Shown here in pieces: positions 1-8,195 of a stretch of 64,000 nucleotides of DNA. The first letter of the stretch is position 1. Every line of letters begins with the position of its first letter. The stretch is from the NCBI RefSeq assembly GCF_029960785.1, contig NZ_JASBQE010000015.1, forward strand, positions 112,718 through 176,717, in the 5' to 3' direction. The translations under genes and the position numbers were made by a program. The notes under the pieces were generated by a model that ran no database searches, had not been told where the DNA came from, and saw only the letters and a program-made list of their open reading frames with translations. Source of the DNA: Polyangium sp. 15x6 (GTDB lineage Bacteria; Myxococcota_A; Polyangia; Polyangiales; Polyangiaceae).

Positions 1-303
1 GCCATAGCCGCGCTCCTCCGCGATCCGCGCGAGCTCCCGGTTGATGCCGCGCGCGCGCTCCGTGCCGCCCGTCATCGCCGCGATCACGAGCGGCACGCGG
101 AGCTTCTTGCCGAGCAGCTCGATCGACGTGTCGATGTCGTCGATCACGAGCTCGGGCAGCGCGTCGTGCACGAGCTCGACGCCCTCGAACAGCGTCGTCT
201 TCGCGCGGAAACCCACGTCACCCGTGGCACAGAGGTCGATGTGGTCGGCCTTGCGCGAGGAGATCGACGAGGCCTGAGCCGGGAGTGTATGCAGTTCGGT
301 CAT
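1..303 (-). CDS. fni: Type 2 isopentenyl-diphosphate delta-isomerase, N-terminal part
   Basis: The open frame starts at an ATG (303) preceded by GGAGGGGG and runs off the left edge, so only the first 101 residues are visible. Residues about 15-30 contain RKADHIDLC, followed by ALPEL and IAAMTGG, the N-terminal signatures of the FMN/NADPH-dependent type 2 isomerase. The family interconverts isopentenyl and dimethylallyl diphosphate in the cytoplasm. It supplies isoprenoid units, which is relevant to the squalene/sterol genes 41 kb away, although no operon link exists. The gene is divergent from the one at 407. Identification is firm although truncated by the window edge. Confidence 0.9.
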   Translation of the reverse strand, partial: MTELHTLPAQASSISSRKADHIDLCATGDVGFRAKTTLFEGVELVHDALPELVIDDIDTSIELLGKKLRVPLVIAAMTGGTERARGINRELARIAEERGYG

Positions 304-394
304 TCGATCCGTCCGCCCCCTCCATGAGGCTTGGCGGTCCACGAATCAAGGGAAAGAATCCCCGACACTTTTCGACGCGAAGCCGCTCACGCAC

Positions 395-400
395 TAGACT
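395..400 (+). promoter_or_regulatory. -10-like hexamer giving a probable leaderless start
   Basis: TAGACT lies 6 nt before the ATG at 407, with no Shine-Dalgarno sequence. A transcript starting the usual 6-7 nt downstream would begin at the start codon. The -35 region is weak. This is an inference from spacing only. Confidence 0.35.
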
Positions 401-406
401 GATCGC

Positions 407-1369
407 ATGGATCTACCCGCCGAACCGAGAGTCCGCTGGATCCTCCATCGCGCCGCGGCCCTGCTCGAGCAAGGCGCCGAGCCCGTGCGCGGCCTCGTGC
501 TCCCCACCGCCGACTATTTTCCCGATCCCTTCGACGGAACGCCGAACGCGGTGGCGAAGCTCCTCGAGCGCGTGCAAGCGCTCGCGGGCCTCTCGGATCT
601 CACGGTCGAGCTCACGCTGGTCACGCCCGAAGGCGAGGCGATGAGCACGGGCTGCGGCAGCGGCGCCTGTGGCTCCGGCGGCAAGATCGAGGCGCGCCTC
701 GATCGCGTGGGTCGTCGCCCCGATGGCTCGTACGTCGTCGCGGTGGGCACGGGCGAGGTGCGTGATCCGGTGGTCCTCACGACGGCCCTCGTCCGCTCCG
801 TGGCCTGCATGTTCATGACCGAGGCCGACGCGTACGACGGGCTCTCCGCGGCCGAGCGCGAGCCCGTCACGGATCTCGCGGGCGTGCTGCTCGGCTTCGG
901 CGTCCTCCTCGCGAACGGATCACACGTCGTGGTGAAGGGCTGCGGCGGCGCGAAGATCCACTCCGCGACGCGCCTCACCACGAACGAGCTCACGCTCGCG
1001 CTCGCGATGTTCTGCAAGCTCTTCGGCACGGACGGCCGGATCGCCACGCGCCACCTCGACGCCGTGCCGCGCGAGCGCTTCGCGGAGTCCGAGACCTGGG
1101 CCCGCGCGAACGCGGCCGTCGTGCGCAGGCTGCGCGAGGATCCGGAGGGGATCCAAAGCGACGCGTTCGTCCTCGATCAAGCCGAGGGATGGATGTCACG
1201 CCTCTTCGGCTTCGGCCGCAGCAAGCGCGCGCCCACGGCCGAGGAGACGCTCTCCGAACTCGAACGATCGATGCGCGCGTCGGCGCCGAAGAAGACCGTC
1301 GATCCCGAGCGCGCCAAGAAGCTCGCCGAGCTCCGCGCGCTCGTGGACGAGACCCTGGAAGGACAATGA
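407..1369 (+). CDS. Hypothetical cytoplasmic protein with a Cys/Gly-rich CGSGAC motif
   Basis: This 320-residue protein has no signal peptide or membrane segment. Residues about 80-92 read STGCGSGACGSGGK, and further cysteines occur in VKGCGGAK and AMFCK, so metal or redox chemistry is possible but unproven. The C-terminal 70 residues are charged and helical. The stop overlaps the argH start as ATGA (1366-1369), so the two genes are probably translationally coupled. I do not recognise a family. A role linked to arginine synthesis would be guesswork based on the overlap alone. The ATG at 407 is the first in frame after the divergent intergenic region. Confidence 0.75.
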   Translation: MDLPAEPRVRWILHRAAALLEQGAEPVRGLVLPTADYFPDPFDGTPNAVAKLLERVQALAGLSDLTVELTLVTPEGEAMSTGCGSGACGSGGKIEARLDRVGRRPDGSYVVAVGTGEVRDPVVLTTALVRSVACMFMTEADAYDGLSAAEREPVTDLAGVLLGFGVLLANGSHVVVKGCGGAKIHSATRLTTNELTLALAMFCKLFGTDGRIATRHLDAVPRERFAESETWARANAAVVRRLREDPEGIQSDAFVLDQAEGWMSRLFGFGRSKRAPTAEETLSELERSMRASAPKKTVDPERAKKLAELRALVDETLEGQ

Positions 1370-2664
1370 GCGGACGACTCTGGGACAAGGGCGGCGCCAC
1401 CGACGCCGCCATGCTCCGTTACACCTCCCGCGACGACTGGAAGCTCGATCAACGCCTGCTCGCCTACGACCTCGTGGCCACGCGCGCACACGTGCGCGGG
1501 CTCCGTCGCATCGGCGTCCTCTCGGAAGGCGAGCTCGACGCCATGGAGCGCGCGCTCGCCGAGCTCATCCGCAAGAACGACGCGGGCGAGCTCGTGCTCA
1601 CCGAGGCCGATGAGGACGGCCACACGGCAATCGAGGCCGCGCTCGTCTCGATGCTCGGCGACACCGGCAAGAAGGTGCACACGGGCCGCAGCCGCAACGA
1701 TCAGGTCCTCGTGGCGATGCGCCTCTACGAGCGCGACGCGATGGACGAGCTCGAAGCGCTCGTGCTCGCCGCGGCCTCGGCCCTCGTCGCGCTCGCGCGT
1801 CGCGAGGAGAAAACACCGCTCCCCGGCTACACACACCTCCAGCGCGCCGTGCCGAGCTCGGTGGGCCTCTGGGCTGGCTCCTTCGCCGAAGGCCTCCTCG
1901 ACGCGGTCATCATCGTCCGCGCCGCGCGCGCGCTCACCGATCGCTCCCCGCTCGGCGCCGCCGCCGGCTACGGCGTGAACCTCCCGCTCGATCGCGAGGG
2001 CGTGGCGCGCGAGCTTGGTTTCTCCGACGTCGCCTGGAACCCGCTCGGCTCGCAGACCTCGCGTGGCATCGTCGAGGCCACGCTCCTCGCCGCCGCATGG
2101 CAGGTCATGGCCATCGTCCGCAGGCTCGCTTGGGACCTCTCCCTCTTCACGACGAGCGAGTTCGGCTTCGTGCGCCTCCCCGACGCGTTCACCACGGGCT
2201 CGTCGATCATGCCGCAGAAGCGCAACCCCGACGTCGTCGAGCTCATGCGCGCCGCCTGCTCGATCGTGCAGGGCGCGCTCGTCGAGGTACAGACCCTCGT
2301 CGCGCTCCCGTCCGGATATCACCGCGATCTACAGCTCACGAAATCGCCCGTGCTGCGTGGCCTCGACGAGACGCTCGCCACGGTCCGCCTCCTGCCGCGC
2401 CTCGTCGAGGGCCTTCGTTTTGACCACGAACGAATGCTCGCCGCGATCACGCCAGAGTGCTTCGCCACCGACCGAGCCGTCGAGCTCGCCGCCTCCGGCG
2501 TCCCCTTCCGCGAGGCCTATCGCCGCGTCGCCGACGAGATCAAAGGGCTCGCTCAGGGAGACGCGCCGGCGAGCCTCGCCGCGCGCGTCTCACCGGGCGC
2601 CCCTGGCGATCTGCGCCTCGATCTCCTCGAAGCGCGCCTCAAGTCGCTCACCGCATCTCGGTAA
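1366..2664 (+). CDS. argH: Argininosuccinate lyase
   Basis: This 432-residue enzyme of the fumarase/aspartase superfamily cleaves argininosuccinate to arginine and fumarate, the last step of arginine synthesis. The signature GSSIMPQKRNPD sits near residue 280, TGRSRNDQ near 107 and HTHLQ-type YTHLQRA near 155, all expected of ArgH. An upstream extension of the frame to 1189 lies inside the preceding gene, so ATG 1366 (MSGRLWDKGG), overlapping that gene's stop, is the true start. Its 3' end overlaps the convergent rpiA by 17 bp. The length is slightly short of the usual 450-460 residues but all motifs are intact. Confidence 0.96.
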   Translation: MSGRLWDKGGATDAAMLRYTSRDDWKLDQRLLAYDLVATRAHVRGLRRIGVLSEGELDAMERALAELIRKNDAGELVLTEADEDGHTAIEAALVSMLGDTGKKVHTGRSRNDQVLVAMRLYERDAMDELEALVLAAASALVALARREEKTPLPGYTHLQRAVPSSVGLWAGSFAEGLLDAVIIVRAARALTDRSPLGAAAGYGVNLPLDREGVARELGFSDVAWNPLGSQTSRGIVEATLLAAAWQVMAIVRRLAWDLSLFTTSEFGFVRLPDAFTTGSSIMPQKRNPDVVELMRAACSIVQGALVEVQTLVALPSGYHRDLQLTKSPVLRGLDETLATVRLLPRLVEGLRFDHERMLAAITPECFATDRAVELAASGVPFREAYRRVADEIKGLAQGDAPASLAARVSPGAPGDLRLDLLEARLKSLTASR

Positions 2665-3340
2665 CCGCGTCCGCGCCGCCCACCAGCACCACGTCCGCCA
2701 GGCCGACGAACAGGCCCGTATCGACGACGCCCGGGATGCGCCGCACCTCGGCGTGCGTCCGCTCCGGGTCGTCGAGCGGCTCGAAACGCGTGTCGAGAAT
2801 CCAGTTCATGTTGTCCGACACGAAGGGGAACCCGTCCGCCTTCTTGCGCACGACGGGCTCACCCCCGAGATCTTTCAGGTGCCGCGACGCCGTGGCCACC
2901 GCGAATGGCACCACCTCGATCGGGATCGCCGTCCTCGATCCGAGCTTGTTCACGAGCTTCTCCGGCGTCACCAGAATCACGAGCCGCTCGGCCTCGTACG
3001 CGACCACGCGCTCGCGCAGGAGCGCGCCGCCGAGGCCCTTCGTGAGCGCGAGCTCCGGCGTCACCTCGTCCGCGCCGTCGAACGCCACGTCGATCCCGTG
3101 GATCTCGTCGAGCCCGACACACTCGATCTGCAGCCTCTTCGCGAGCTCCTCCGAGCGCTTCGAGGTCGGCACGCCCCGCACCCGGAGCCCTCGGCGCACC
3201 CGCTCGCTCAGGCGCTCGATGAACGCCTCCGCCGCGCGGCCCGTACCGAGGCCGAGCGTCATGCCATCCGCCACGTGCGTGAGCGCTGCCTGCGCCACCC
3301 GATCGAGCGCCGCCGGATCCGGCCCCTGAGACATCGTCAT
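2648..3340 (-). CDS. rpiA: Ribose-5-phosphate isomerase A
   Basis: This 230-residue protein interconverts ribose 5-phosphate and ribulose 5-phosphate in the pentose phosphate pathway. Recognisable RpiA motifs are LGLGTGRAAEAFI (phosphate loop), FDGADEV with catalytic acidic residues, and KGLGGALLRERVV with the catalytic Lys. The frame is open further upstream but that part lies in the neighbouring gene. ATG 3340 overlaps the stop of the PLD-like gene as ATGA, and a second ATG at 3334 is an alternative. It is the last gene of the minus-strand run from the Fur regulator. Length matches the family. Confidence 0.95.
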   Translation of the reverse strand: MTMSQGPDPAALDRVAQAALTHVADGMTLGLGTGRAAEAFIERLSERVRRGLRVRGVPTSKRSEELAKRLQIECVGLDEIHGIDVAFDGADEVTPELALTKGLGGALLRERVVAYEAERLVILVTPEKLVNKLGSRTAIPIEVVPFAVATASRHLKDLGGEPVVRKKADGFPFVSDNMNWILDTRFEPLDDPERTHAEVRRIPGVVDTGLFVGLADVVLVGGADAVTEMR

Positions 3341-4011
3341 GCCCCGCCCTTGCTCGATCGCGGCCGCCGCGGCAACCGCGAACGACCTTTTTCCGCGGCC
3401 GTCTTCGCCGGCGACTTCGCGCTCGGCTTCACGCCGCCTCCCGCACCGTCGAGCGGCGCCGGGCAAACGTCGCGCACCCTGCAGCCTTTGCACTCTCTCC
3501 CGGACCAGATCCGATCGAACGCCTCCTGCATCTCGTCGAGCAGCACGTCGTCGTCCGTCAGGATCCCCGCCTCGAAATTGCGCCGCCCCTCGCCCTTCGC
3601 GCCGAGCCCCGCGCCCGTCAGGTTCGCCGATCCGAGGTACAGCGCCGCGCCGTCGACCGCGATCATCTTGAGGTGCACGCGCGGACAGCGGCGCATCGCG
3701 AGCCCACCCGCGGCGAGCTCCCCGTGCCGCGCGAGCTCCTCGCGAAACGCGCGTGACGGCACGCCCGCGTGAAGCAGCCTGAGCTCCACCCCGCTCTGCG
3801 CGAGGCCCTGCAAGACGGAAAGCAGCGACACGTATCGACCGCGCGCGCGCGCCCTCGATCCCACGGGCGCCTCCACGCGGAGCTCCTTCACGTTCGCCGT
3901 CGCGATCCACACGCTCACGCGCGCCGACGCGAGCACGCGCTGCACGAGCACGTCGTAATGCGCGCGGTCTCGGAGCAGGCGCAGCTCGACGCGCCGGCCG
4001 CCCAGGCTCAA
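3337..4011 (-). CDS. Phospholipase D-like domain protein
   Basis: The protein has about 224 residues if it starts at TTG 4011, which overlaps the thioesterase stop; an ATG at 4077 would lie 70 nt inside that gene. It has one HxK motif (HLKMIAVDGAALYLGSANL), which is half of the usual PLD catalytic site, so an active enzyme would have to dimerise, as in Nuc/PLDc_2 proteins. A Cys cluster (CKGCRVRDVC) before a basic tail may bind metal or an Fe-S cluster. Substrate is unknown; nuclease or phospholipid activity are both possible. It is translationally coupled on both sides, inside the redox operon. Confidence 0.75.
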   Translation of the reverse strand: MSLGGRRVELRLLRDRAHYDVLVQRVLASARVSVWIATANVKELRVEAPVGSRARARGRYVSLLSVLQGLAQSGVELRLLHAGVPSRAFREELARHGELAAGGLAMRRCPRVHLKMIAVDGAALYLGSANLTGAGLGAKGEGRRNFEAGILTDDDVLLDEMQEAFDRIWSGRECKGCRVRDVCPAPLDGAGGGVKPSAKSPAKTAAEKGRSRLPRRPRSSKGGA

Positions 4012-4433
4012 GGCGACGTGGCCTCGACCGAGAGATGCGCGGCGAGGATCGACCGCACGTCGTCCGGCATCGGGCACGACGCCATCACGTCGAGGTTCGT
4101 CGTGACGATCGTGTGCTCCACCAACGCCACGAGCACGGCCCCCTCCTCGCGCAGCATCCGGTACCTGAGCGTCGCGCTCCGATTCCCGAGGTGCGCCGTG
4201 CTCGTCTCGATCCGCAGCGCCTCGCCGTACCGCGCCGGCGCGCTGAACGACATGTTCACCTTCACCGCCGGCAAACCCACGCGCCGCTTCACGATGAGGT
4301 GCGGGTATCCCCCGTCGAGCCCCGCGAAGAAGTGCTCCATCGCCTCGTGCGCGAAGCCGAGGTAGTGCCCGAAGAAGACGATGCCCGCGGCGTCGACCTC
4401 CTCGAACTTGATCGGCCGCACGAAGGCGATCAT
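4008..4433 (-). CDS. YbgC/4-hydroxybenzoyl-CoA thioesterase-family hotdog protein
   Basis: This 141-residue single hotdog-fold protein begins IKFEEVDAAGIVFFGHYLGF, which fits the family pattern with the catalytic Asp in the D-x-x-G-I-V-F/Y block. The family hydrolyses acyl-CoA thioesters in the cytoplasm; the substrate cannot be read from sequence. It starts 4 nt after the DUF3501 gene stops and overlaps the PLD-like gene, so it is an internal operon member. Length is typical. Confidence 0.88.
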   Translation of the reverse strand: MIAFVRPIKFEEVDAAGIVFFGHYLGFAHEAMEHFFAGLDGGYPHLIVKRRVGLPAVKVNMSFSAPARYGEALRIETSTAHLGNRSATLRYRMLREEGAVLVALVEHTIVTTNLDVMASCPMPDDVRSILAAHLSVEATSP

Positions 4434-4437
4434 GGCT

Positions 4438-5013
4438 TCAAGCGAGATCCTCGGCGAGCTTCGTGATCGACGCGGGCCCGAACTCGGCCCGCGCCACGTA
4501 CCGCGGGTGATCCACGCACACCGCGACCTTCGCCGTCTTCGCGCGGATCGCCGCGACCGCCTCCTCGGAGAGCTTCACCTTGAAGTAGTGCACCGCCGTC
4601 GTCCGGTCCGGCATCACGCCCTTCGGATCACTCTTCGCGGGCGCGCGCACCCCGTCGACTTCCACGCTCACGCAGCCTTCGAGGCCCTGGAGCTCGATCA
4701 GCATGCGGTCGCGGACCACGGCGTCCGGGATCTCCACGAACAAGGTCAGGCTGAGCTCGCCCGGGCCCGGGATCAGATCGTTGTACGTCTCGATCTCGTG
4801 CGCGATCGCGCTCTCGCTCGTGATGCGCTCGGTGCGCAGCATCTCCTGGATCTGCAGGAGCACCGAGTCTCGGTTCTCGAACACCCCCGACATCTGCTCG
4901 CCGAGCTTCACCCGGCGCGGCCGTTTCTCCTCGATGACACGCGCCCGGAACCTCGCCCGGATCTGCTCGTAGTCGCCGAGGGGCAGGATCTCGCTCCGAT
5001 CGATCGGTCGCAT
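4438..5013 (-). CDS. DUF3501 family protein
   Basis: This 191-residue protein begins MRPIDRSEILPLGDYEQIR, the conserved opening of DUF3501. It has no signal peptide or membrane segment. DUF3501 genes are commonly found beside rubrerythrin and CCG-domain Fe-S proteins, exactly as here, but their biochemical role is not established. It follows the Fe-S protein gene by 20 nt. I infer a role in the same oxidative-stress or redox complex from conserved gene order only. Confidence 0.88.
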   Translation of the reverse strand: MRPIDRSEILPLGDYEQIRARFRARVIEEKRPRRVKLGEQMSGVFENRDSVLLQIQEMLRTERITSESAIAHEIETYNDLIPGPGELSLTLFVEIPDAVVRDRMLIELQGLEGCVSVEVDGVRAPAKSDPKGVMPDRTTAVHYFKVKLSEEAVAAIRAKTAKVAVCVDHPRYVARAEFGPASITKLAEDLA

Positions 5014-5033
5014 CGCTCTCTTCTCCTCCAGGA

Positions 5034-6413
5034 TCAGGCTCGTTCGGCCTTCGTCGTGGGTTCGGCGCCCTCGGCCGACAAGAGCCCGTAGGCGCGCGCG
5101 AGCGCCTCGATCGGGTGGAGAACGTGCTTGCCCGTCTCCTTCACCACGCGCAGCCCCGCCAGCGTGCAGTCACTCACGACCATGTCCGGCTCCATGTCCG
5201 ACACGCCGCGCACGAGCTTCTGCGCGTAGCGGCGCCCCGTCTCGTAGTTCGCCGCCTTCATGCCCCACGTCCCGTCGACGGCCGAGCACTGCTCGATCAC
5301 GCGCACGTCCGTGTCGGGCACGACGCCGAGCACGCGCGCGCCGGGAAAACCGACCTTCTGCGCGCGCAGGTGGCAGGCCGCGTGATAGGCGACCTTGCCG
5401 AGCTTCTCCGGGAACTCGCGCACGAGCTTCTTCTCGCGGCCGAGCTTCACCAGAAACTCCATGAGGTCGATCGTCGCCGCCGCGACCTCCTTCGCCTCGG
5501 GCGTCGGCAAGTACTCCGCCCACTCCTTCTTCATCGTGTAGCCGCACGTCGGCCCCGGCACGACGATCGATCGGCCCGCGCGCACGTGCGGCAGGAGCAG
5601 CTCCACGTTGTGCCGGATCTTCTCGGTCGCGGCCTTCACGTCGCCGCCATCGAGGTTCGGCATCCCGCAGCACGTTAGCATCGCGCCGCGATCTTCCCCC
5701 GCGCCGGGGTAGCGCACGCGCACGCCGTTGTGCTCGAGCACGCGCACCGTCGCGTGCGCCACGTTCGGCACGTTGTACTCGCCGTAGCAGGTCGCGAAGA
5801 GCACGACCTCGCCGTTCTTCCCCGCGCTCTCGGCCGGCTCGTGATCCGCGAACCACTCGCCGAACGTCACCTTTGCCATCGGCGGCAGCGGGAACTCCGC
5901 CGAGATGCCCGTCACCTTCTCCTGCACCTTCCGCACGAGGCTCGACGCGAGGACGAAGTTCGAGATCGGCGCCATCACGCCCCCGCCCACGGCGCCGATC
6001 GCCTGCGGCTCGCCGAGGATCTTGTCGACGAACGTGATGCCGTCGCGCGCGGCGCGGTTCGCTCGCTCGCGGGCCATGAGCCGCGGGAAGTCGAGCATCT
6101 CCGACGAGCTCTCGTCGGGCGTGTACGGGCACTTGATATAACAGAGCTTGCACTGCCAGCAGGCGTCGCTGACGGCCTTGATGTCCGCGTCGTCGATGAG
6201 CTCCGCGCCCTCGGCGCGGCCCGACTCGATCGCCTTGTCGACCCGGTTGAACAGCTCCGGGAACGAGCCGCAGTAGCCCACGCACATGCGGCACTCGTGG
6301 CAGATCTGGAACGCGCGGCGGAGCTCCTCCTCGAGATCGCGCGCGTCGTAGTAGCGCGGATCGTGCGGGCTCGTCGCCGGCGGGGCCTTGGGCTTGCGGG
6401 GGATGACGCTCAC
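5034..6413 (-). CDS. CCG-domain iron-sulfur oxidoreductase (GlpC/HdrD-like)
   Basis: This 459-residue protein has two ferredoxin-type 4Fe-4S motifs near residues 37-48 ([11 protein letters not shown]) and 84-95 ([11 protein letters not shown]). Two cysteine-rich CCG domains follow, marked by [21 protein letters not shown] and AACHLRAQ. This is the architecture of GlpC and the HdrD subunit, which pass electrons between flavoproteins and quinone or disulfide acceptors. It has no transmembrane segment. The last CCG motif is degenerate ([11 protein letters not shown]), so the catalytic cluster may be atypical. It lies between rubrerythrin and DUF3501 and may act as an electron donor in peroxide reduction; that is inference. 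Confidence 0.9.
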   Translation of the reverse strand: MSVIPRKPKAPPATSPHDPRYYDARDLEEELRRAFQICHECRMCVGYCGSFPELFNRVDKAIESGRAEGAELIDDADIKAVSDACWQCKLCYIKCPYTPDESSSEMLDFPRLMARERANRAARDGITFVDKILGEPQAIGAVGGGVMAPISNFVLASSLVRKVQEKVTGISAEFPLPPMAKVTFGEWFADHEPAESAGKNGEVVLFATCYGEYNVPNVAHATVRVLEHNGVRVRYPGAGEDRGAMLTCCGMPNLDGGDVKAATEKIRHNVELLLPHVRAGRSIVVPGPTCGYTMKKEWAEYLPTPEAKEVAAATIDLMEFLVKLGREKKLVREFPEKLGKVAYHAACHLRAQKVGFPGARVLGVVPDTDVRVIEQCSAVDGTWGMKAANYETGRRYAQKLVRGVSDMEPDMVVSDCTLAGLRVVKETGKHVLHPIEALARAYGLLSAEGAEPTTKAERA

Positions 6414-6506
6414 GGCTTGCTCTCGTCTCCGGTTCGTCCGGGCAAAGGGGAGGACGCGCCTTGGGACGCGGCAGGCGCGCGGGAGAGCAGCGGCTGCCGC
6501 TCACCC

Positions 6507-6524
6507 GCGCGCCGCGCGGCGCGC
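6507..6524 (-). terminator. GC-rich palindrome after rubrerythrin (possible attenuator)
   Basis: A perfect 18-bp palindrome, GCGCGCCGC followed by its complement, starts 5 nt beyond the rubrerythrin stop on the minus strand. No T-tract follows. It may stabilise the upstream mRNA or partly terminate before the Fe-S gene, which is 115 nt away. Confidence 0.35.
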
Positions 6525-6528
6525 TCGA

Positions 6529-6951
6529 TCAGAAGTCGAGCGAATCGAGGGCCTTCGCGAAGCGGCCCGCGTGCGACTTCTCGGCCTTCGCGAGCGTCTC
6601 GAACCACTCGGCGATGTCGTCGAAGCCCTCCTCGCGGGCCGTGCGCGCCATGCCGGGGTACATCGTCTCGTACTCGTGCGTCTCGCCGGCGACGGAGGCC
6701 TTGAGGTTCTTCTCCGTGTTGCCGATCGGCAGGCCCGTGGCGGGATCGCCGACCTGCTTCAGGTAGTCGAGGTGGCCGTGCGCGTGGCCCGTCTCGCCGT
6801 CGGCCGTGTCCTTGAAGAGGCCCGCGATCTCGGGGCGCCCCTCCACGTCCGCGACCTTGGCGAAGTAGAGATAGCGGCGGTTCGCCTGCGACTCGCCGGC
6901 AAACGCGTCCTTCAGGTTCTGGTGGGTCTTGGTTCCTGCGAGGTTCGCCAT
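6529..6951 (-). CDS. Rubrerythrin-family diiron protein (short form, no rubredoxin domain)
   Basis: This 140-residue ferritin-like four-helix protein carries diiron ligands in [35 protein letters not shown] and [11 protein letters not shown]. Rubrerythrins reduce hydrogen peroxide in the cytoplasm. The C-terminal rubredoxin domain of classical rubrerythrin is missing, so an external electron donor is required; the downstream Fe-S protein is a candidate. A longer open frame upstream lacks homology, so ATG 6951 ([14 protein letters not shown]) is chosen. It lies 56 nt downstream of the Fur/PerR gene, consistent with peroxide-regulated co-expression. Confidence 0.92.
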   Translation of the reverse strand: MANLAGTKTHQNLKDAFAGESQANRRYLYFAKVADVEGRPEIAGLFKDTADGETGHAHGHLDYLKQVGDPATGLPIGNTEKNLKASVAGETHEYETMYPGMARTAREEGFDDIAEWFETLAKAEKSHAGRFAKALDSLDF

Positions 6952-7007
6952 GGGTGATCTCGTCTCCTTCGTACTTCGGAACGATGGGGAGGAACTGCGA
7001 GGTGAAA

Positions 7008-7508
7008 CTAGCGTGGTTTGCCCGCGCGCGTACGGAAAGCCGTGGGCACGTCTGCGGCGCAGGCCTCGCACAGCCCGCGGTAGATGCGCTCCACGGCGCG
7101 CAGGGAGAACCCCGGCGCGGCCGCGTTCACGCAGGGCGCGAACTCCGTGATCGGCTCGCCGTTCGCGCACGAGGGCACGTCGCGCACGAGCCCGCAGCGA
7201 TCACACACCGCGTGGTTGTGCGGCGTCATGTTCGCGTCGAAGCGCGCCGCGCCCGGTGACAGGCTCAAGGACACGCAGAGCCCTGCCGCGGCGAGCGCGT
7301 CGAGCGTGTTGTACACGGTCGCGAAGCTCATCGTCGGCATCCCGGGGCGGAGCCGTTCGAAGAGCTCCTGGGCCGTCGGGTGCGTCGGGTCGCCCGCGAG
7401 CTCGCGCGCGATGGCAAGCCGTTGCGGCGTCAGCTTGAGGCCGGAGGCCCGGACGCGCGCCAGCATCTCGGCGTAACGTGCTTCGGCCTCGGGGCACGCG
7501 TTCGGCAC
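7008..7508 (-). CDS. Fur-family regulator, probably PerR-like
   Basis: About 166 residues from GTG 7508. The N-terminal winged helix contains LKLTPQRLAIARELAG and PTMSFATVYNTLDAL, the Fur recognition helix. The C-terminal half carries metal ligands in ANMTPHNHAVCDRCGLV and a CEAC motif for a structural zinc. The family represses peroxide or iron genes when metal-bound. The rubrerythrin gene immediately downstream favours a PerR role. The frame is open to 7676, but those residues cover the upstream operator-like sequence and look non-coding, so GTG 7508 is preferred. Autoregulation through the 7522-7536 box is likely. Confidence 0.88.
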   Translation of the reverse strand: MPNACPEAEARYAEMLARVRASGLKLTPQRLAIARELAGDPTHPTAQELFERLRPGMPTMSFATVYNTLDALAAAGLCVSLSLSPGAARFDANMTPHNHAVCDRCGLVRDVPSCANGEPITEFAPCVNAAAPGFSLRAVERIYRGLCEACAADVPTAFRTRAGKPR

Positions 7509-7521
7509 GTCCGGTGGATAC

Positions 7522-7536
7522 TTAGAAAATTTCTCA
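7522..7536 (-). promoter_or_regulatory. PerR/Fur-like operator (7-1-7 inverted repeat)
   Basis: TTAGAAA-A-TTTCTCA is a 7-1-7 inverted repeat with one mismatch, the geometry of PerR boxes. It lies 13 nt upstream of the regulator's start codon in an A/T-rich island within very GC-rich DNA. Autorepression of the redox operon is the simplest reading. Confidence 0.55.
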
Positions 7537-7688
7537 GCTGCAAGAACTCCTGAGTTGAGGAAAATCCCTACACTTCTCTGCGTCAGCGGCCCCCCTAGGA
7601 GCGACAGGGGGACGCGAAAAACCGTGGAGAAGCTCACGTTTTTACCTGGCCCACGATCCACCGGTCTCTCGAACACGCGTGGACGGCC

Positions 7689-7717
7689 TTGCCAGACAAA
7701 AAACCGACTGACATACT
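7689..7717 (+). promoter_or_regulatory. Sigma-70-type promoter for rpsU
   Basis: TTGCCA (7689-7694), a 17-nt spacer and CATACT (7712-7717) form a plausible housekeeping promoter upstream of rpsU. It leaves a leader of about 130 nt. Confidence 0.5.
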
Positions 7718-7740
7718 GTCGCCCCCTCGCGAACCGGGTT

Positions 7741-7752
7741 CACGTATACGTG
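7741..7752. promoter_or_regulatory. 12-bp perfect palindrome in the rpsU leader
   Basis: CACGTATACGTG is a perfect palindrome just downstream of the expected transcription start. It is a possible operator or a small RNA hairpin. No regulator is known. Confidence 0.35.
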
Positions 7753-7854
7753 TACCTGCGCGCTGCGGGGAAACCGGAAAACGAGGACGACAACGCCCCG
7801 CGCGGCCCGGGGGAACAGGGCCCGCACGATGGAAACGAGAGGACGCGTTCAGAG

Positions 7855-8079
7855 ATGCCTACCGACGCCATTCAGTGCAAACCGCTCGAGGTCGCCGTGG
7901 GCGACAAGGGAATCGAGCGCGCGATCAAGCACCTCAAGCGGAAGATGGCCGCGGAGGGCATCCTTCGTGAGCTCAAGAGGCGCCGGCACTACATGAAGCC
8001 CTCGGTCAAGCGCCGCAAGAAGGCGTCCGAGGCTGCCCGCCGCCGCCGCAAGCGGTCCAAGATGGACGTGATGCAATAG
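7855..8079 (+). CDS. rpsU: Small ribosomal subunit protein S21
   Basis: This 74-residue highly basic protein contains KPLEVAVGDKGIERAIKHLKRKM and the RRHYMKPSVKRRKK block typical of bS21, which joins the 30S subunit near the mRNA exit and aids initiation. The frame is open to 7555, but that region contains the promoter and palindrome. ATG 7855 (MPTDAIQ) gives the family-typical length. It is monocistronic on the plus strand and divergent from the Fur gene. Confidence 0.95.
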   Translation: MPTDAIQCKPLEVAVGDKGIERAIKHLKRKMAAEGILRELKRRRHYMKPSVKRRKKASEAARRRRKRSKMDVMQ

Positions 8080-8195
8080 CCCGGCGGCGCGTCCGCGCGC
8101 CTCCTGGTAACCCGGTGCGCCTCCGCGCGCCTCGGGCCATCGACGATGACGCCGGCCGCTCTGCGAAGTCCGGCGTTTCGTCGTTTTGTTCGACC

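Noticed and set aside
7555..7854. N-terminal extension of rpsU
   Set aside because: The open frame there contains the promoter TTGCCA-N17-CATACT and a palindrome. S21 is about 70 residues in other bacteria.
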